A stretch of 64,000 bases of DNA, taken from positions 186,001 to 250,000 of the forward strand of contig NZ_QNUL01000005.1 of assembly GCF_003383615.1 (NCBI RefSeq), given 5' to 3'. The notes under the pieces were generated by a model. It saw nothing but the letters and a program-made list of their open reading frames with translations. It was not told where the DNA came from and searched no databases. A program made the translations under genes and the position numbers. How positions within the stretch are numbered: position 1 is the stretch's first letter; every line of letters begins with the position of its first letter. Shown here piece by piece: positions 28,404 to 37,779 of this stretch. This stretch comes from Dyadobacter luteus (GTDB lineage: Bacteria; Bacteroidota; Bacteroidia; Cytophagales; Spirosomataceae).

Positions 28404-29612
28404 ATGAGCTGTAGTAAAAAGTATGTTGCTGGTCTGGGGTGTTTGGCCTGGATGTTATTTTCAGGAGTTGAAGGTTATGCCCAGAAGAAAAAACCAGCAA
28501 GAAACGTATCATTTGTTAAAACAGAATTGACAAAAACATTCATTGCAGAAGGAGCTGCGATGGGCGATGTAAATAACGACGGCAAGAAAGACATTCTCTC
28601 CGGAGCCTATTGGTTCGAAGCGCCGAACTGGACAGCGCACGAGCTTGCCAAACCCCAGACTTTCAATTACGATGGCAGCTATAGCGATTCATTTCTGGAT
28701 TTCGCCATGGATGTAAATCAGGATGGTTGGATTGATCTGATTCGTATTGACTGGCCGGGCAAAGCTGCTGTTTGGCATGAAAACCCGAAAAATAAACCCG
28801 GACATTGGGCGACGCATGTGATTCATGGCTCAGTCGGAAATGAGTCGCCAATACTTGTGGATATAGATGGCGACGGTCGTCCTGATCTGCTTTGTAATGA
28901 TCCCACACAGAAGAAGGTAATATGGTTGAAATCTCCTGAGAAAAAGGGAGACACGACCTGGACTGAATATGTCATCAGTAGTGATCCTGCGCGCGCTACG
29001 CACATGTATACACATGGTATCGGCTATGGTGATATCAACGGCGATGGTCGTAAAGATGTGCTTGTAAAAGATGGCTGGTGGGAAGGCCCGGCTGAGGGAC
29101 CGGTGAAGAATGGAAAAAACAAAGATTGGAAGTTTCATCCTGCTGACCTGGGCAAGGACTGCTCGCAGATGTATGTACTGGATTTGAATGGAGACGGATT
29201 GAACGATGTGATCAGTGCATCGGCACATGACTATGGAATGTGGTGGCACGAGCAGGGTAAGGATGCAAATGGAAATCCAACCTGGACTCACCACGATATT
29301 GACAAATCTTTTTCCCAATCGCATGGACTGGCTCTGGTGGATGTGAATGGAGACGGGAATCCGGATTTAGTAACAGGCAAACGTTACTGGGCGCATCATG
29401 GGAAGGATCCGGGAGAAAGGGAGCCGGCTGTTTTGTATTGGTTTGAATATAAACCAGGGAAAACACCAACGTGGATCAAACACGAAATTGATAATGATTC
29501 CGGGGTGGGGTTACATGTCACCGTGGAAGATCTCAACAAAGACGGGTTGCCTGATATAGTGACGGGTAATAAGAAAGGCGTCAGAATATTTACCCAACAA
29601 AAAAATAAATAA
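28404..29612 (+). CDS. Exported FG-GAP/VCBS repeat protein
   Basis: 402 residues. A signal peptide with a possible lipobox-free cleavage near YAQKK is followed by about seven FG-GAP loops (DVNNDGKKDI, DVNQDGWIDL, DIDGDGRPDL, DINGDGRKDV, DLNGDGLNDV, DVNGDGNPDL, DLNKDGLPDI), one propeller's worth. Trp-rich strands between the loops (AYWFEAPNW, GWWEGPAEG) are typical of the VCBS proteins of Spirosoma relatives. There is no type IX sorting domain, so it is probably periplasmic. A sugar epimerase gene follows after 16 bp. Confidence 0.75.
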   Translation: MSCSKKYVAGLGCLAWMLFSGVEGYAQKKKPARNVSFVKTELTKTFIAEGAAMGDVNNDGKKDILSGAYWFEAPNWTAHELAKPQTFNYDGSYSDSFLDFAMDVNQDGWIDLIRIDWPGKAAVWHENPKNKPGHWATHVIHGSVGNESPILVDIDGDGRPDLLCNDPTQKKVIWLKSPEKKGDTTWTEYVISSDPARATHMYTHGIGYGDINGDGRKDVLVKDGWWEGPAEGPVKNGKNKDWKFHPADLGKDCSQMYVLDLNGDGLNDVISASAHDYGMWWHEQGKDANGNPTWTHHDIDKSFSQSHGLALVDVNGDGNPDLVTGKRYWAHHGKDPGEREPAVLYWFEYKPGKTPTWIKHEIDNDSGVGLHVTVEDLNKDGLPDIVTGNKKGVRIFTQQKNK

Positions 29613-29628
29613 AAGCATCGCAAATTAT

Positions 29629-30474
29629 ATGCAATTCGGGATTAACACTTATCTGTTTTCTTCGCCTTTTACCAACGAAAGCGTTTCATTCTTTCCGCTT
29701 TTTAAATCCTGGGGTTTTGATTTTGTGGAGATCGCGGTAGAAGATCCATCACACATAGATCCTGTATTTGTAAGAGCGGAGCTTGATAAACATGAGTTGA
29801 CGTGCCGATCCGTTTGTGCTGCTACAGGACCGGGCAGAGACCTAAGAGGAAACAGAAAGGAGCAGGTTACTTCGATAGAATATGTGCAAGCGCTGATAGA
29901 CATAGCACCGATGTTAGGCAGCGACCTGGTAGCAGGACCTATTTATTCCTCTGTAGGCAGAGCTGAAATGGTACCTGCTGATGAGCGAAGAAAACAATGG
30001 AGTCTGGTTGTGGAGAATCTGAAGAATCTTTGCAAATATGCTTCTGATAGAAATGTCAGACTGGCGATCGAGCCTCTTAATAGGTATGAAACGGATTTTA
30101 TCAATACCTGTGCGCAAGCGTTGAAAATGATTGAAGAGGTTGGCAGTGATGCGTTATACGTACATCTGGATGCGTTTCACATGAATCTGGAAGAAAAAGA
30201 TCCGGCTTTAGCGATCACCAGGGCAGCCGGCCGCCTTGCATTATTGCATGCTTCGGGAAGCGACAGAGGCACTCCCGGTGGAGATCAGATAAACTGGGAC
30301 AGGATTTTTGTTGCCTTGGATAAGATCAATTACCAGGGGGATATTGTGATTGAATCATTTACTCCCGAGGTGAAAGTAATTGCCAAAGCGGCTTCAATAT
30401 GGCGGGAGATTGAACCTTCCAAAGAAGCGATTGTAACAGATGGACTGGCTTTTCTTCGGTCGTTAAATATGTGA
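29629..30474 (+). CDS. TIM-barrel sugar epimerase (D-psicose/D-tagatose 3-epimerase-like)
   Basis: 281 residues of the AP endonuclease 2/xylose isomerase-like fold. Metal-ligand positions are visible as Glu in LAIEPLNRYETDF, Asp in VHLDAFHMN, His in the strand LLHASGSDRGTPG and Glu in IVIESFTPE. This is the pattern of ketose 3-epimerases, which interconvert hexuloses at C3 with Mn2+ or Mg2+. The exact substrate is not predictable. The 16-bp gap suggests an operon with the FG-GAP gene. Confidence 0.8.
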   Translation: MQFGINTYLFSSPFTNESVSFFPLFKSWGFDFVEIAVEDPSHIDPVFVRAELDKHELTCRSVCAATGPGRDLRGNRKEQVTSIEYVQALIDIAPMLGSDLVAGPIYSSVGRAEMVPADERRKQWSLVVENLKNLCKYASDRNVRLAIEPLNRYETDFINTCAQALKMIEEVGSDALYVHLDAFHMNLEEKDPALAITRAAGRLALLHASGSDRGTPGGDQINWDRIFVALDKINYQGDIVIESFTPEVKVIAKAASIWREIEPSKEAIVTDGLAFLRSLNM

Positions 30475-30496
30475 AAGAAAGAATCAAATGGACTAA

Positions 30497-30536
30497 AACA
30501 AAAAAGTTTCCGGCGGACACCGGAAACTTTTTTGTT
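30497..30536. terminator. Bidirectional terminator between the epimerase and mqo
   Basis: A 17-bp perfect stem (30497-30513 with 30520-30536) has a core of GTTTCCGG/CCGGAAAC, a 6-nt loop and A/T tracts on both sides. It serves both convergent genes. Confidence 0.9.
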
Positions 30537-30554
30537 TTATATCTTATAACCTGA

Positions 30555-32081
30555 TCAGGCTGTAACGTCTTCTTCCAGATAGGATTCTGTCAGTTTAAGT
30601 ACTACAGAAGTTCGGTTGCGAGTTTTAGATGCTAATTCGGCATCCTTGGAAAGAGATTTTCCGAAAGAAGGAATCAGTGTGCGGAATTTTGCCTGCCATT
30701 CAGGAGATGTTGCTTCCTTTGGAAAACACTTGTGTATAAGCTCCACCATAATGGATACAGAAGTGGATGCACCAGGAGACGCTCCCAAGAGCGCTGCCAA
30801 CGAACCATCTGCTGCGGTTACCATTTCGGTGCCGAATTCGAGCACTCCACCCGCATCCTTGTCTTTTTTAATCACCTGTACTCTTTGACCCGCAGTTTCC
30901 AGCACCCAGTCTTCCAGCTTAGCACCTGGAACGTAATCGTCCAATGCAGCCAGTCTGTCTTGTGGAGATTGTCTCACCTGATCAATCAGATACTTGGTTA
31001 ACGGAATATTGTGAATACCCGCAGCAAGCATTGGTTTTATATTATTCAACTTGATAGAAAGCGGAAGATCGAGATAGGATCCGTTTTTCAGGAATTTGGT
31101 AGAAAATCCTGCGTAAGGACCAAAAAGAAGTGCTTTCTTGCCGTCAATCATTCTGGTATCAAGGTGAGGAACCGACATAGGAGGTGAACCTACAGCTGCT
31201 TTACCGTATACTTTTGCCTGATGTTTTTCGATGATATCAGGATTGGTACAAACAAGCCACTGACCACTTACCGGGAAACCTCCGAATCCTTTTCCTTCAG
31301 GAATATTTGATTTTTCAAGCAATGGTAGTGAACCGCCGCCAGCTCCGATGAATATGAATTTCGAACGAACGTAGCTGACATTTTTTGTCTCTCTGTCTTT
31401 TACAGACAAAGTCCAGTTGCCTTTACCTCTCTGAAAATCATCAACTTCATGGTTCAAATGCAATGTCACGCCTTCCTGACTTTCAAGATACTTGAACATC
31501 GCACGGGTCAGCGAGCCGAAGTTCACATCAGTACCCAGCTCCATTTTGGTTGCTGCTACTTGTTGTGATGCATCCCTGCCGTTCATTACCAATGGAATCC
31601 AGTTTTTCAGCTCCTCATTATTCTCAGAATATTCCATTCCTTCAAACAAGTGATGAGCAGTAAGCGATTCATAACGATTTTTCAGGTACTGAACATTCGT
31701 ATCACCCCAAACGAAACTCATGTGAGGAATGTGACGGATGAATTCATCAGGAGATTCGATGATACCATCTTCAACAAGATACGACCAGAACTCTTTGGAG
31801 ACTTCAAATGACTCGGCAATCTTGATTGCTTTTGAAATGTCAATAGAACCGTCTTGCTTTTCCGGCGTATAGTTAAGTTCGCAGAAAGCAGAATGACCAG
31901 TTCCGGCATTGTTCCATGCATCAGAACTCTCAGCAGTAACTCTGTCGAGACGTTCAAAAATAGCAATAGTGAAAGCGGGATTCAGTTTTTTTAGTAAAAC
32001 CCCCAGCGTTGCACTCATAATCCCCGCACCTATCAGAACAATATCAGGGGTAGTAATTATAGAAGACTTTTTTATGCGCAT
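30555..32081 (-). CDS. mqo: Malate:quinone oxidoreductase
   Basis: 508 residues, with FAD-binding GAGIMSATLGVLL at about 18-30. AWNNAGTGHSAFCELNY and QLVAATKMELGTDVNFG-like segments are typical of Mqo. It is a peripheral membrane flavoprotein that oxidises malate to oxaloacetate and passes electrons to menaquinone. ATG at 32081 is preferred to a TTG at 32111. The window also begins with an NAD-dependent malate dehydrogenase, so the organism has two routes for this step. Confidence 0.95.
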   Translation of the reverse strand: MRIKKSSIITTPDIVLIGAGIMSATLGVLLKKLNPAFTIAIFERLDRVTAESSDAWNNAGTGHSAFCELNYTPEKQDGSIDISKAIKIAESFEVSKEFWSYLVEDGIIESPDEFIRHIPHMSFVWGDTNVQYLKNRYESLTAHHLFEGMEYSENNEELKNWIPLVMNGRDASQQVAATKMELGTDVNFGSLTRAMFKYLESQEGVTLHLNHEVDDFQRGKGNWTLSVKDRETKNVSYVRSKFIFIGAGGGSLPLLEKSNIPEGKGFGGFPVSGQWLVCTNPDIIEKHQAKVYGKAAVGSPPMSVPHLDTRMIDGKKALLFGPYAGFSTKFLKNGSYLDLPLSIKLNNIKPMLAAGIHNIPLTKYLIDQVRQSPQDRLAALDDYVPGAKLEDWVLETAGQRVQVIKKDKDAGGVLEFGTEMVTAADGSLAALLGASPGASTSVSIMVELIHKCFPKEATSPEWQAKFRTLIPSFGKSLSKDAELASKTRNRTSVVLKLTESYLEEDVTA

Positions 32082-32127
32082 TAGGAATGAAAGTTTATTT
32101 AAGGTAATCAATCAACCCGGAAAAATC

Positions 32128-32156
32128 CAAAAGTATACCTATAACAATTGTATAGG
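32128..32156 (-). promoter_or_regulatory. mqo promoter with an overlapping inverted repeat
   Basis: TACTTTTG (32135-32128, minus strand) matches TAnnTTTG. Just upstream, CCTATAACAATTGTATAGG (32138-32156) is nearly palindromic and lies where RNA polymerase would contact the spacer. It could be a repressor site. The -33 region is not a good match. Confidence 0.35.
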
Positions 32157-32290
32157 CATGAAATGTTTCCAAAATAGTATAATTTAATAGATAAAGTAAA
32201 GTACTATGATGAAAGTTCTTTTTTATGATCAATAAAAACATTATTTGTTTCTATTTTGTTTTATGAAATTGCACGATGTTTAGAATCAAT

Positions 32291-32330
32291 AAAAAAAGAG
32301 AGGTCATTGAATTGCTCAATAACCTCTCTT
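32291..32330 (-). terminator. Terminator after the SGNH esterase gene
   Basis: AAGAGAGGT (32296-32304) pairs with ACCTCTCTT (32322-32330), extended by ATTGA/TCAAT. On the minus strand the stem is followed by a long U tract. Confidence 0.85.
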
Positions 32331-32350
32331 CGATCTATAAAAAGTATAAT

Positions 32351-34312
32351 TTACCTGGCTACTCTGAAACTCTCGCCATTTAGCTTGATAATATAGACTC
32401 CGTGCTGATATCGGGACATATCCAGCTCCTGAATACCTGCAGGATTCTGGTTCCGGAAGATTCGTATACCTGCTTCATTGAAAACTTCCAGGCTGTGGAT
32501 AAGTTGTGGTGATTCGATTGATAAAACATTTACAACCGGATTAGGGAACAGCTTAACAAGGCTTTTTCCACGCAATTGCAGACTGATGATATTGCTGTAA
32601 GAGCTCGTTCCATCCATGTCAATTTGCTTGATACGGTAATAGAATGTTCCGGGAACGAGAAGCTTATCTGTGAAGGAATAGGTATTGGTCGAAGAAGAGT
32701 TTCCTGCGGCAGCTATGGAAGCTACTTTTTCAAACTGATTTTTGCTCATTCTTTCCAGTTCAAATACCGAGCTGTTGCTTTCTTCGGTGGTAGCCCATTG
32801 CAATTCAGCTGTAAGATTTTCTCCGGTAGTGCCTTTAAAGTATTTCCAGGTTACAGGCAAAGAACTGCTGGATGCCTTCATGGCTGGTGAAAATACGGTA
32901 TTCATAAAGGAATCGGTCACCTTAAGCTTGTATATACCTTCCGTTGGAGTGATTTGCTGATTTGTAGACAGCACAGCATTACAGTTGTTTACATCTCCCA
33001 GCCAGTGGTACGCGTCCCATCCATTGGGTGCAGCCAGAGTTGATCCGGTTACAGATACTTCGATAGGAGGAATTGCGGAATAAGGTGTAGAATTGGCAAA
33101 GAAATTAGCATCAAGGTGATCTGACCAGAGGTTGGCAAGAAAATCTAGTCCGGCCCCTGCAAAATGAACCTGATCGTGGCGGTACTGACTATCCCAATAA
33201 TCGTCGGTAGCGGGTCCTTCGAATACATGAGGAACTTTATATTCGGGCAGATAACCGTCAGTGGCAATTCCTATTACGTCATTTTGGGCTGCTATTACAT
33301 CAGCAGATGTGTAACTTACATCGTTGACGTCGCCGGCTTTTTTGAAGGAATAGCGGGATGCACGAGATACAACAAATGGCAAGTTAGGTTTGTTAGACAG
33401 GTTCCGGGTGGCGGCAATTACGTCGCGAAGGTCATTTCTATAGTCTTCACGACTTGTTTCAGTTTTAGTATCGCTTTCTCCCTGATGCCAGAGAATAGCG
33501 CGTACCCCAAGCTGGGCAATATAATGATTGAGTGCTGTACGCATATTGCCAAAAGGGAGCCCCTGAGGATACACATAACCGAACCACGCACTGGTTTGGC
33601 CGGTAGGTGATATCGTCTGTTTCCAGTTTGCAATACTGCTTCCCGACCATCCCGAGTTGAAAATCATAACCGGAACGTTTAATTGTTTCACCATTTTGTC
33701 TCCAAAATAACCCCAGCACCAGGCATAGTTTCCAAATGGCGCGGTGGTTGTGCTCTGGTCAAGATGCGTATACACAGGACAATCAACCTGAAGGTTGTTA
33801 TAGGGTTCCATATTGGTTCTGAAATGCACACTGCTTACAGCGTCTTCAGTGGCGCCGGGGCCAGTAGGGTTATTATCTCCGCCGGTAGCATTCGACTGGC
33901 CGGAAACGAGAAATACCTCGCCGACGCCCACGTGGTCTATCTGCGCTGTAACAGGACTCTGCCCCGCTCTTATTCCCCGTACTTCCAGGCGATACCATCC
34001 ACCCGGAACCACAATACTTCCACGGAAATTACTGCATGTATTTGTATTTTGAATTACTTGCCAGCTTCCGTCCAGAGGAGTAGGCTGCCCCATTGCGGGT
34101 CTGTCGGGATGTGACTGAATAGGTACGAAGCGTGCTTCAACTCTATCCTGACAAGATTCAAAATATCCGGCAATAGTGACAGTAGCTGTATTAGATTGGT
34201 TGCGCTGAAGAACTATTCTGTCAGATGGGTAAGTGATGTGAAGTTGGGCAAAAGATACAGTAATAGATAGGGCATAGCAAAGCCATACCAGGGAAGGTAG
34301 TATTTTCTTCAT
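32351..34312 (-). CDS. Secreted SGNH/sialate O-acetylesterase-like esterase with type IX sorting domain
   Basis: 653 residues. A signal peptide is cleaved near SFAQ. A beta-rich domain precedes an SGNH hydrolase with nucleophile Ser140 in VSGQSNATGG, the LWHQGESD block and DQVHF carrying the catalytic Asp and His. A fibronectin-like stretch (ATTEESNSSVFELER) and a type IX sorting domain (LFPNPVVN to ESFRVAR) follow. It would deacetylate carbohydrates outside the cell; the substrate is unknown. Confidence 0.8.
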   Translation of the reverse strand: MKKILPSLVWLCYALSITVSFAQLHITYPSDRIVLQRNQSNTATVTIAGYFESCQDRVEARFVPIQSHPDRPAMGQPTPLDGSWQVIQNTNTCSNFRGSIVVPGGWYRLEVRGIRAGQSPVTAQIDHVGVGEVFLVSGQSNATGGDNNPTGPGATEDAVSSVHFRTNMEPYNNLQVDCPVYTHLDQSTTTAPFGNYAWCWGYFGDKMVKQLNVPVMIFNSGWSGSSIANWKQTISPTGQTSAWFGYVYPQGLPFGNMRTALNHYIAQLGVRAILWHQGESDTKTETSREDYRNDLRDVIAATRNLSNKPNLPFVVSRASRYSFKKAGDVNDVSYTSADVIAAQNDVIGIATDGYLPEYKVPHVFEGPATDDYWDSQYRHDQVHFAGAGLDFLANLWSDHLDANFFANSTPYSAIPPIEVSVTGSTLAAPNGWDAYHWLGDVNNCNAVLSTNQQITPTEGIYKLKVTDSFMNTVFSPAMKASSSSLPVTWKYFKGTTGENLTAELQWATTEESNSSVFELERMSKNQFEKVASIAAAGNSSSTNTYSFTDKLLVPGTFYYRIKQIDMDGTSSYSNIISLQLRGKSLVKLFPNPVVNVLSIESPQLIHSLEVFNEAGIRIFRNQNPAGIQELDMSRYQHGVYIIKLNGESFRVAR

Positions 34313-34383
34313 GAGGAGGATAATTCGTTAATAAATCAATTTAGGGTATTACGAGACGAAATGAATGTATCATAACGTGGTTA

Positions 34384-34391
34384 CAAATTTA
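34384..34391 (-). promoter_or_regulatory. Candidate -7 element for the esterase gene
   Basis: TAAATTTG on the minus strand fits TAnnTTTG. It would give a leader of about 65 nt. No good -33 element was found. Confidence 0.4.
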
Positions 34392-34600
34392 GGAGAAAAA
34401 AGGAGAAGTGAATAAATTATCTAACGGTAGTTAATAAGTTTTATGCCTACTCGTATAGAAGTCCCTCAAAGTAGCAGACTTAGCTCTGAACAGGTAAAAA
34501 GTAAATTTATTGAAAAAAAGGTGTAACTGATGCATCTGTTTGTACGTATCAAACGTATAAAGGGAAGGTGAGTTGTTGTTACAGCCGTGAGAGTCGCTAT

Positions 34601-34632
34601 TTTGTTTAAGCACTCGTTTTGTTTTAAATTTG
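34601..34632 (+). promoter_or_regulatory. Promoter of the first C25 peptidase
   Basis: TTTG (34601-34604), a 20-bp spacer and TAAATTTG (34625-34632) fit the Bacteroidota consensus. Start of transcription would be near 34640, leaving a leader of about 98 nt. Confidence 0.6.
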
Positions 34633-34737
34633 GGCTTTAATGAGACGTGTGGCTCCGGAAGGTGATAATGAGTGACAAGTATTCATTTTTAAATAGTTAA
34701 GAATTATAAATTACATAACATTTTCATAACTAGGTCT

Positions 34738-37707
34738 ATGAAGAAAATAACTTTTACTCATTTAGTATTACTGATGATTTTTGGGTTAATCAGCGGGCTA
34801 TCCTACGCTCAGACATCTCCATGGAGTGGAGTGTATGGTAATGAATGGATAGTTGCCGGACAGGAGTATGTAAAGGTGACTGTTTCAACAGAGGGTATTC
34901 AAAGAGTTCCCATAGCCTCACTACCTGCTGCCTTCAAAGCGGCGAATACTCGTGATAAAATTCAACTATGGCATCGTGGTCAAATGGTCGCTCTCATCAA
35001 GGTTGATGGAGCAGATGTTAATGAAAGTTCTGCAGAAATTCTGTTTTATGGAGTTCTGAATGATGGGAAATCTGATGAGCTGTTGTACAGACCAGGTCCC
35101 AGCGCTAGAACTAATACTTTGGTTAGTTTATTTTCGGATAATAGCGCTTATTTTTTGACGGTTGGCACAGCAAACGGATTAAGATCTAATACAATAATCC
35201 AATCATCGATAGGAGAACCACAGTCTGTAGAAAATTTTCATTTATATACTCAGAACAAGGTTTATAAGAACCTATCGACGCATGACCCCAATGATGCTGG
35301 TAGAAAACCGCAGTTTATAAATAGTTTCTATGAAGAAGGCAGGAGTTTGACTGGTCTTCGTTTATCTGCTAATGGAGTATTACAAACGAAAAACGATATG
35401 GGTGCTAATGACCCTACAGGGCTTACTAAATTTCGTTTTTCTGTTGAGAACTTTAATGAAAGTGCAGGTATCCCAGCAAAAATGCGAGTATTGATTCAGG
35501 GTAGGGATATCAAAAGCAGAACAGTTAAGGTTCACGTAGTCAATAGCGACGGAGTTAGTATTCGTACTGCTGGAACCACAACTTCGTTCAATAATTATGA
35601 TTATAGAGAAGTTGAATTTGATCTTTTACCTGGAGATTACAATGGATCAGGGGAGGGTTTCTTAGCATTTGAAGGGATCTCAAGTCAAACTTTTGATATG
35701 TTTTCTGTTTCCTACTATACTATAACTTATCCACAGAGTTATAATATGAGTAATAAATTATCCTATAGGTTTAAGCTAAATTCAACATCTAATACATCAA
35801 GCAGAGTACAAATTACCGGTTTACCTGGAGGTGTCGTGAAGCTTTATGACGTAACAAATAGAAATTTGCCTGTAATTGTCGAGGGGGCTGCTTCAGATTT
35901 TAAGATAGGCAGGGTCTCTGGACTTGGTCTTGAATTATTGGCAACTTCAGAGATTCAAAATCCGGCATATCAGTCTGTCAGTTTAACTAAGCGCAATTTG
36001 TCGCATGATTATTTAATAATAACAACAGATAATCTTTACAACGAAGCTTTAGAATACGGTAAATACAGAGCTACAACCAAATCCTCAAAGGGAAAGGCGT
36101 ATATGCCTTCCGTAGTGAAAATAATAGATCTCTATAATGAGTTCAACTACGGAGAGCCAAGTCCTGTGGCAATTCGTCGCTATGTTGATTACATGCTATC
36201 TGGTACTGATAAACAGAAGTATTTGCTCTTAATAGGTAAGTCGATCTCAGATGAAGCGAGTACTCCTCGTGAATTAGTTGATAACGTCCCTACTGTAGGT
36301 TATCCAGGATCTGATATTTTATTAGTGGATGGTCTGGCCGGAGTTCCAAGAGATATCCCTGCAATACCAGTAGGAAGAATACCAGCGCTAAATTCCGATC
36401 AAGTGAAAATTTATAGAGAAAAGGTACTCGAATATGAATTTGGAAAAATCAATAACGATTTTTCATGGCGTAAAAATATTGTTCATGCTAATGGAGGGGA
36501 TTCTGAGGGGCAGGTAAATAGTTTCAAAAACTTCCTTACCGGGCTTGCATCAGAGTATACAGGATCTAATACTATTGTCCCTTACACGAAAACTGCACCT
36601 TTTACAGACACTGGCCAAAAATTGGTGATCAATGAATTGAAAGGGTCTGGAAAAAGTGATGGAGCTGGGATGATAACATTTTATGGACATGGGACAACTT
36701 TTAGAACAGATAAAAATATAAGCTATGTATCAGATCCGGATGTTGCCAAGGGTTATGTGGACTCTCAAAAATACAACGCACTGTTTTTTTTCGGTTGTGA
36801 TGTAAATAATATTTTCCGTAATAGATTTAGAGAAGGCACACCATATAGCAGTAGTTCTCAACCTATGGGAATTGAATGGCTTTTTGCTCCTAAAAAGGGT
36901 TCAATAACTGTTTTTGCAAACACTTGGGATGGCTACTCTACAGCGTTTGAACCTTATATGAAGAAACTCTATGCTAAGCTACTTGTGGCAGATTCTGATA
37001 AAAAACCAATCGGTGATATTATTAAAGAGATTTCAGCCTCAATCATATCTCCAAGTGCGAATAGCAGAATTGCAGCAGATTATGATTTCCACATAGCAAA
37101 TATTCATCAAGGGTTGTTGCTTGGAGACCCAGCGATAAAATTACTTTACTCAATGCCTGTTGACAGCCCTCTGCCTGTACAATTAAAGTCATTTAGTGCA
37201 AAGCTTATTAGCAATAATCGTGTTCATTTGCAATGGGCAACTGCAATGGAGAAAGATAATAGCCATTTTGTGATAGAGAGGAGTAGGGATGGTAAAGACT
37301 TTTCACAGATAGCTTATTTAGATGGTAGCGGAACAACTGAAATGGAGTCAACTTATGAGACTTGGGATGACTCTCCAATGGCAGGGATAAATTACTATCG
37401 CCTTGTTCAATATGATTCCAAGGATTTAAATGGAAAAGTTAACAGGGAATATTTACGAGTTGTTTCTGTTGATGTGGAGGTGGATGAGCTAATTAATATC
37501 GCACCTAATCCTACTACGTCTTCGGTTGACATTAGGCCAGACTCTCGTATTAAGGTTCGTGGTTGGTCAATAATTGATGTAAAAGGCGAAAGAACTGAAG
37601 GGAGCGGAAAGACTGTTGATATGAAAAAGATGAGTCCAGGAATGTATATATTGGAAATTAAATCAGATAATAATATTGTCATTCGAAAGAAGGTAGTTAA
37701 GAATTAG
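34738..37707 (+). CDS. C25 (gingipain-type) cysteine peptidase, PorU2-like, first copy
   Basis: 989 residues. A signal peptide is cleaved near SYAQ, then an N-terminal beta domain (NEWIVAGQEYVKV) and the C25 caspase-like domain follow. The catalytic dyad is His651 in FYGHGT and Cys687 in FFGCD. The C-terminus has an FN3-like stretch (LQWATAMEKDNSHFVIERS) and a type IX sorting domain (IAPNPTTSS to VVKN). PorU is the sortase that cleaves sorting domains and links cargo to lipopolysaccharide. Without porV beside it, and with a tandem paralogue, this may be a second sortase or a secreted protease. Confidence 0.8.
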   Translation: MKKITFTHLVLLMIFGLISGLSYAQTSPWSGVYGNEWIVAGQEYVKVTVSTEGIQRVPIASLPAAFKAANTRDKIQLWHRGQMVALIKVDGADVNESSAEILFYGVLNDGKSDELLYRPGPSARTNTLVSLFSDNSAYFLTVGTANGLRSNTIIQSSIGEPQSVENFHLYTQNKVYKNLSTHDPNDAGRKPQFINSFYEEGRSLTGLRLSANGVLQTKNDMGANDPTGLTKFRFSVENFNESAGIPAKMRVLIQGRDIKSRTVKVHVVNSDGVSIRTAGTTTSFNNYDYREVEFDLLPGDYNGSGEGFLAFEGISSQTFDMFSVSYYTITYPQSYNMSNKLSYRFKLNSTSNTSSRVQITGLPGGVVKLYDVTNRNLPVIVEGAASDFKIGRVSGLGLELLATSEIQNPAYQSVSLTKRNLSHDYLIITTDNLYNEALEYGKYRATTKSSKGKAYMPSVVKIIDLYNEFNYGEPSPVAIRRYVDYMLSGTDKQKYLLLIGKSISDEASTPRELVDNVPTVGYPGSDILLVDGLAGVPRDIPAIPVGRIPALNSDQVKIYREKVLEYEFGKINNDFSWRKNIVHANGGDSEGQVNSFKNFLTGLASEYTGSNTIVPYTKTAPFTDTGQKLVINELKGSGKSDGAGMITFYGHGTTFRTDKNISYVSDPDVAKGYVDSQKYNALFFFGCDVNNIFRNRFREGTPYSSSSQPMGIEWLFAPKKGSITVFANTWDGYSTAFEPYMKKLYAKLLVADSDKKPIGDIIKEISASIISPSANSRIAADYDFHIANIHQGLLLGDPAIKLLYSMPVDSPLPVQLKSFSAKLISNNRVHLQWATAMEKDNSHFVIERSRDGKDFSQIAYLDGSGTTEMESTYETWDDSPMAGINYYRLVQYDSKDLNGKVNREYLRVVSVDVEVDELINIAPNPTTSSVDIRPDSRIKVRGWSIIDVKGERTEGSGKTVDMKKMSPGMYILEIKSDNNIVIRKKVVKN

Positions 37708-37729
37708 ATAATTGGTTGTTTTTATTACG

Positions 37730-37766
37730 AAGTTTTGTGATAAATATTAAGTTTTGTGATAAATAT
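37730..37766 (+). repeat. 18-bp tandem direct repeat between the two C25 genes
   Basis: AAGTTTTGTGATAAATAT occurs exactly at 37730-37747 and 37749-37766, a 19-bp period. It fills the 72-bp gap before the second peptidase gene. Slippage or recombination could have produced it. Confidence 0.75.
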
Positions 37767-37779
37767 AAAAGAATAGAGC

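Larger units (their letters stand above)
34313..34737. other. 425-bp intergenic region with divergent promoters
   Basis: No gene was recognised here. It holds a minus-strand -7 element for the esterase near 34384-34391 and a plus-strand promoter for the first C25 peptidase at 34601-34632. The region is A+T rich and marks the left edge of the low-G+C block. Confidence 0.5.

Noticed and set aside
33683..34114. Plus-strand frame of 143 codons inside the esterase gene
   Set aside because: It is an antisense shadow of a recognised esterase gene.
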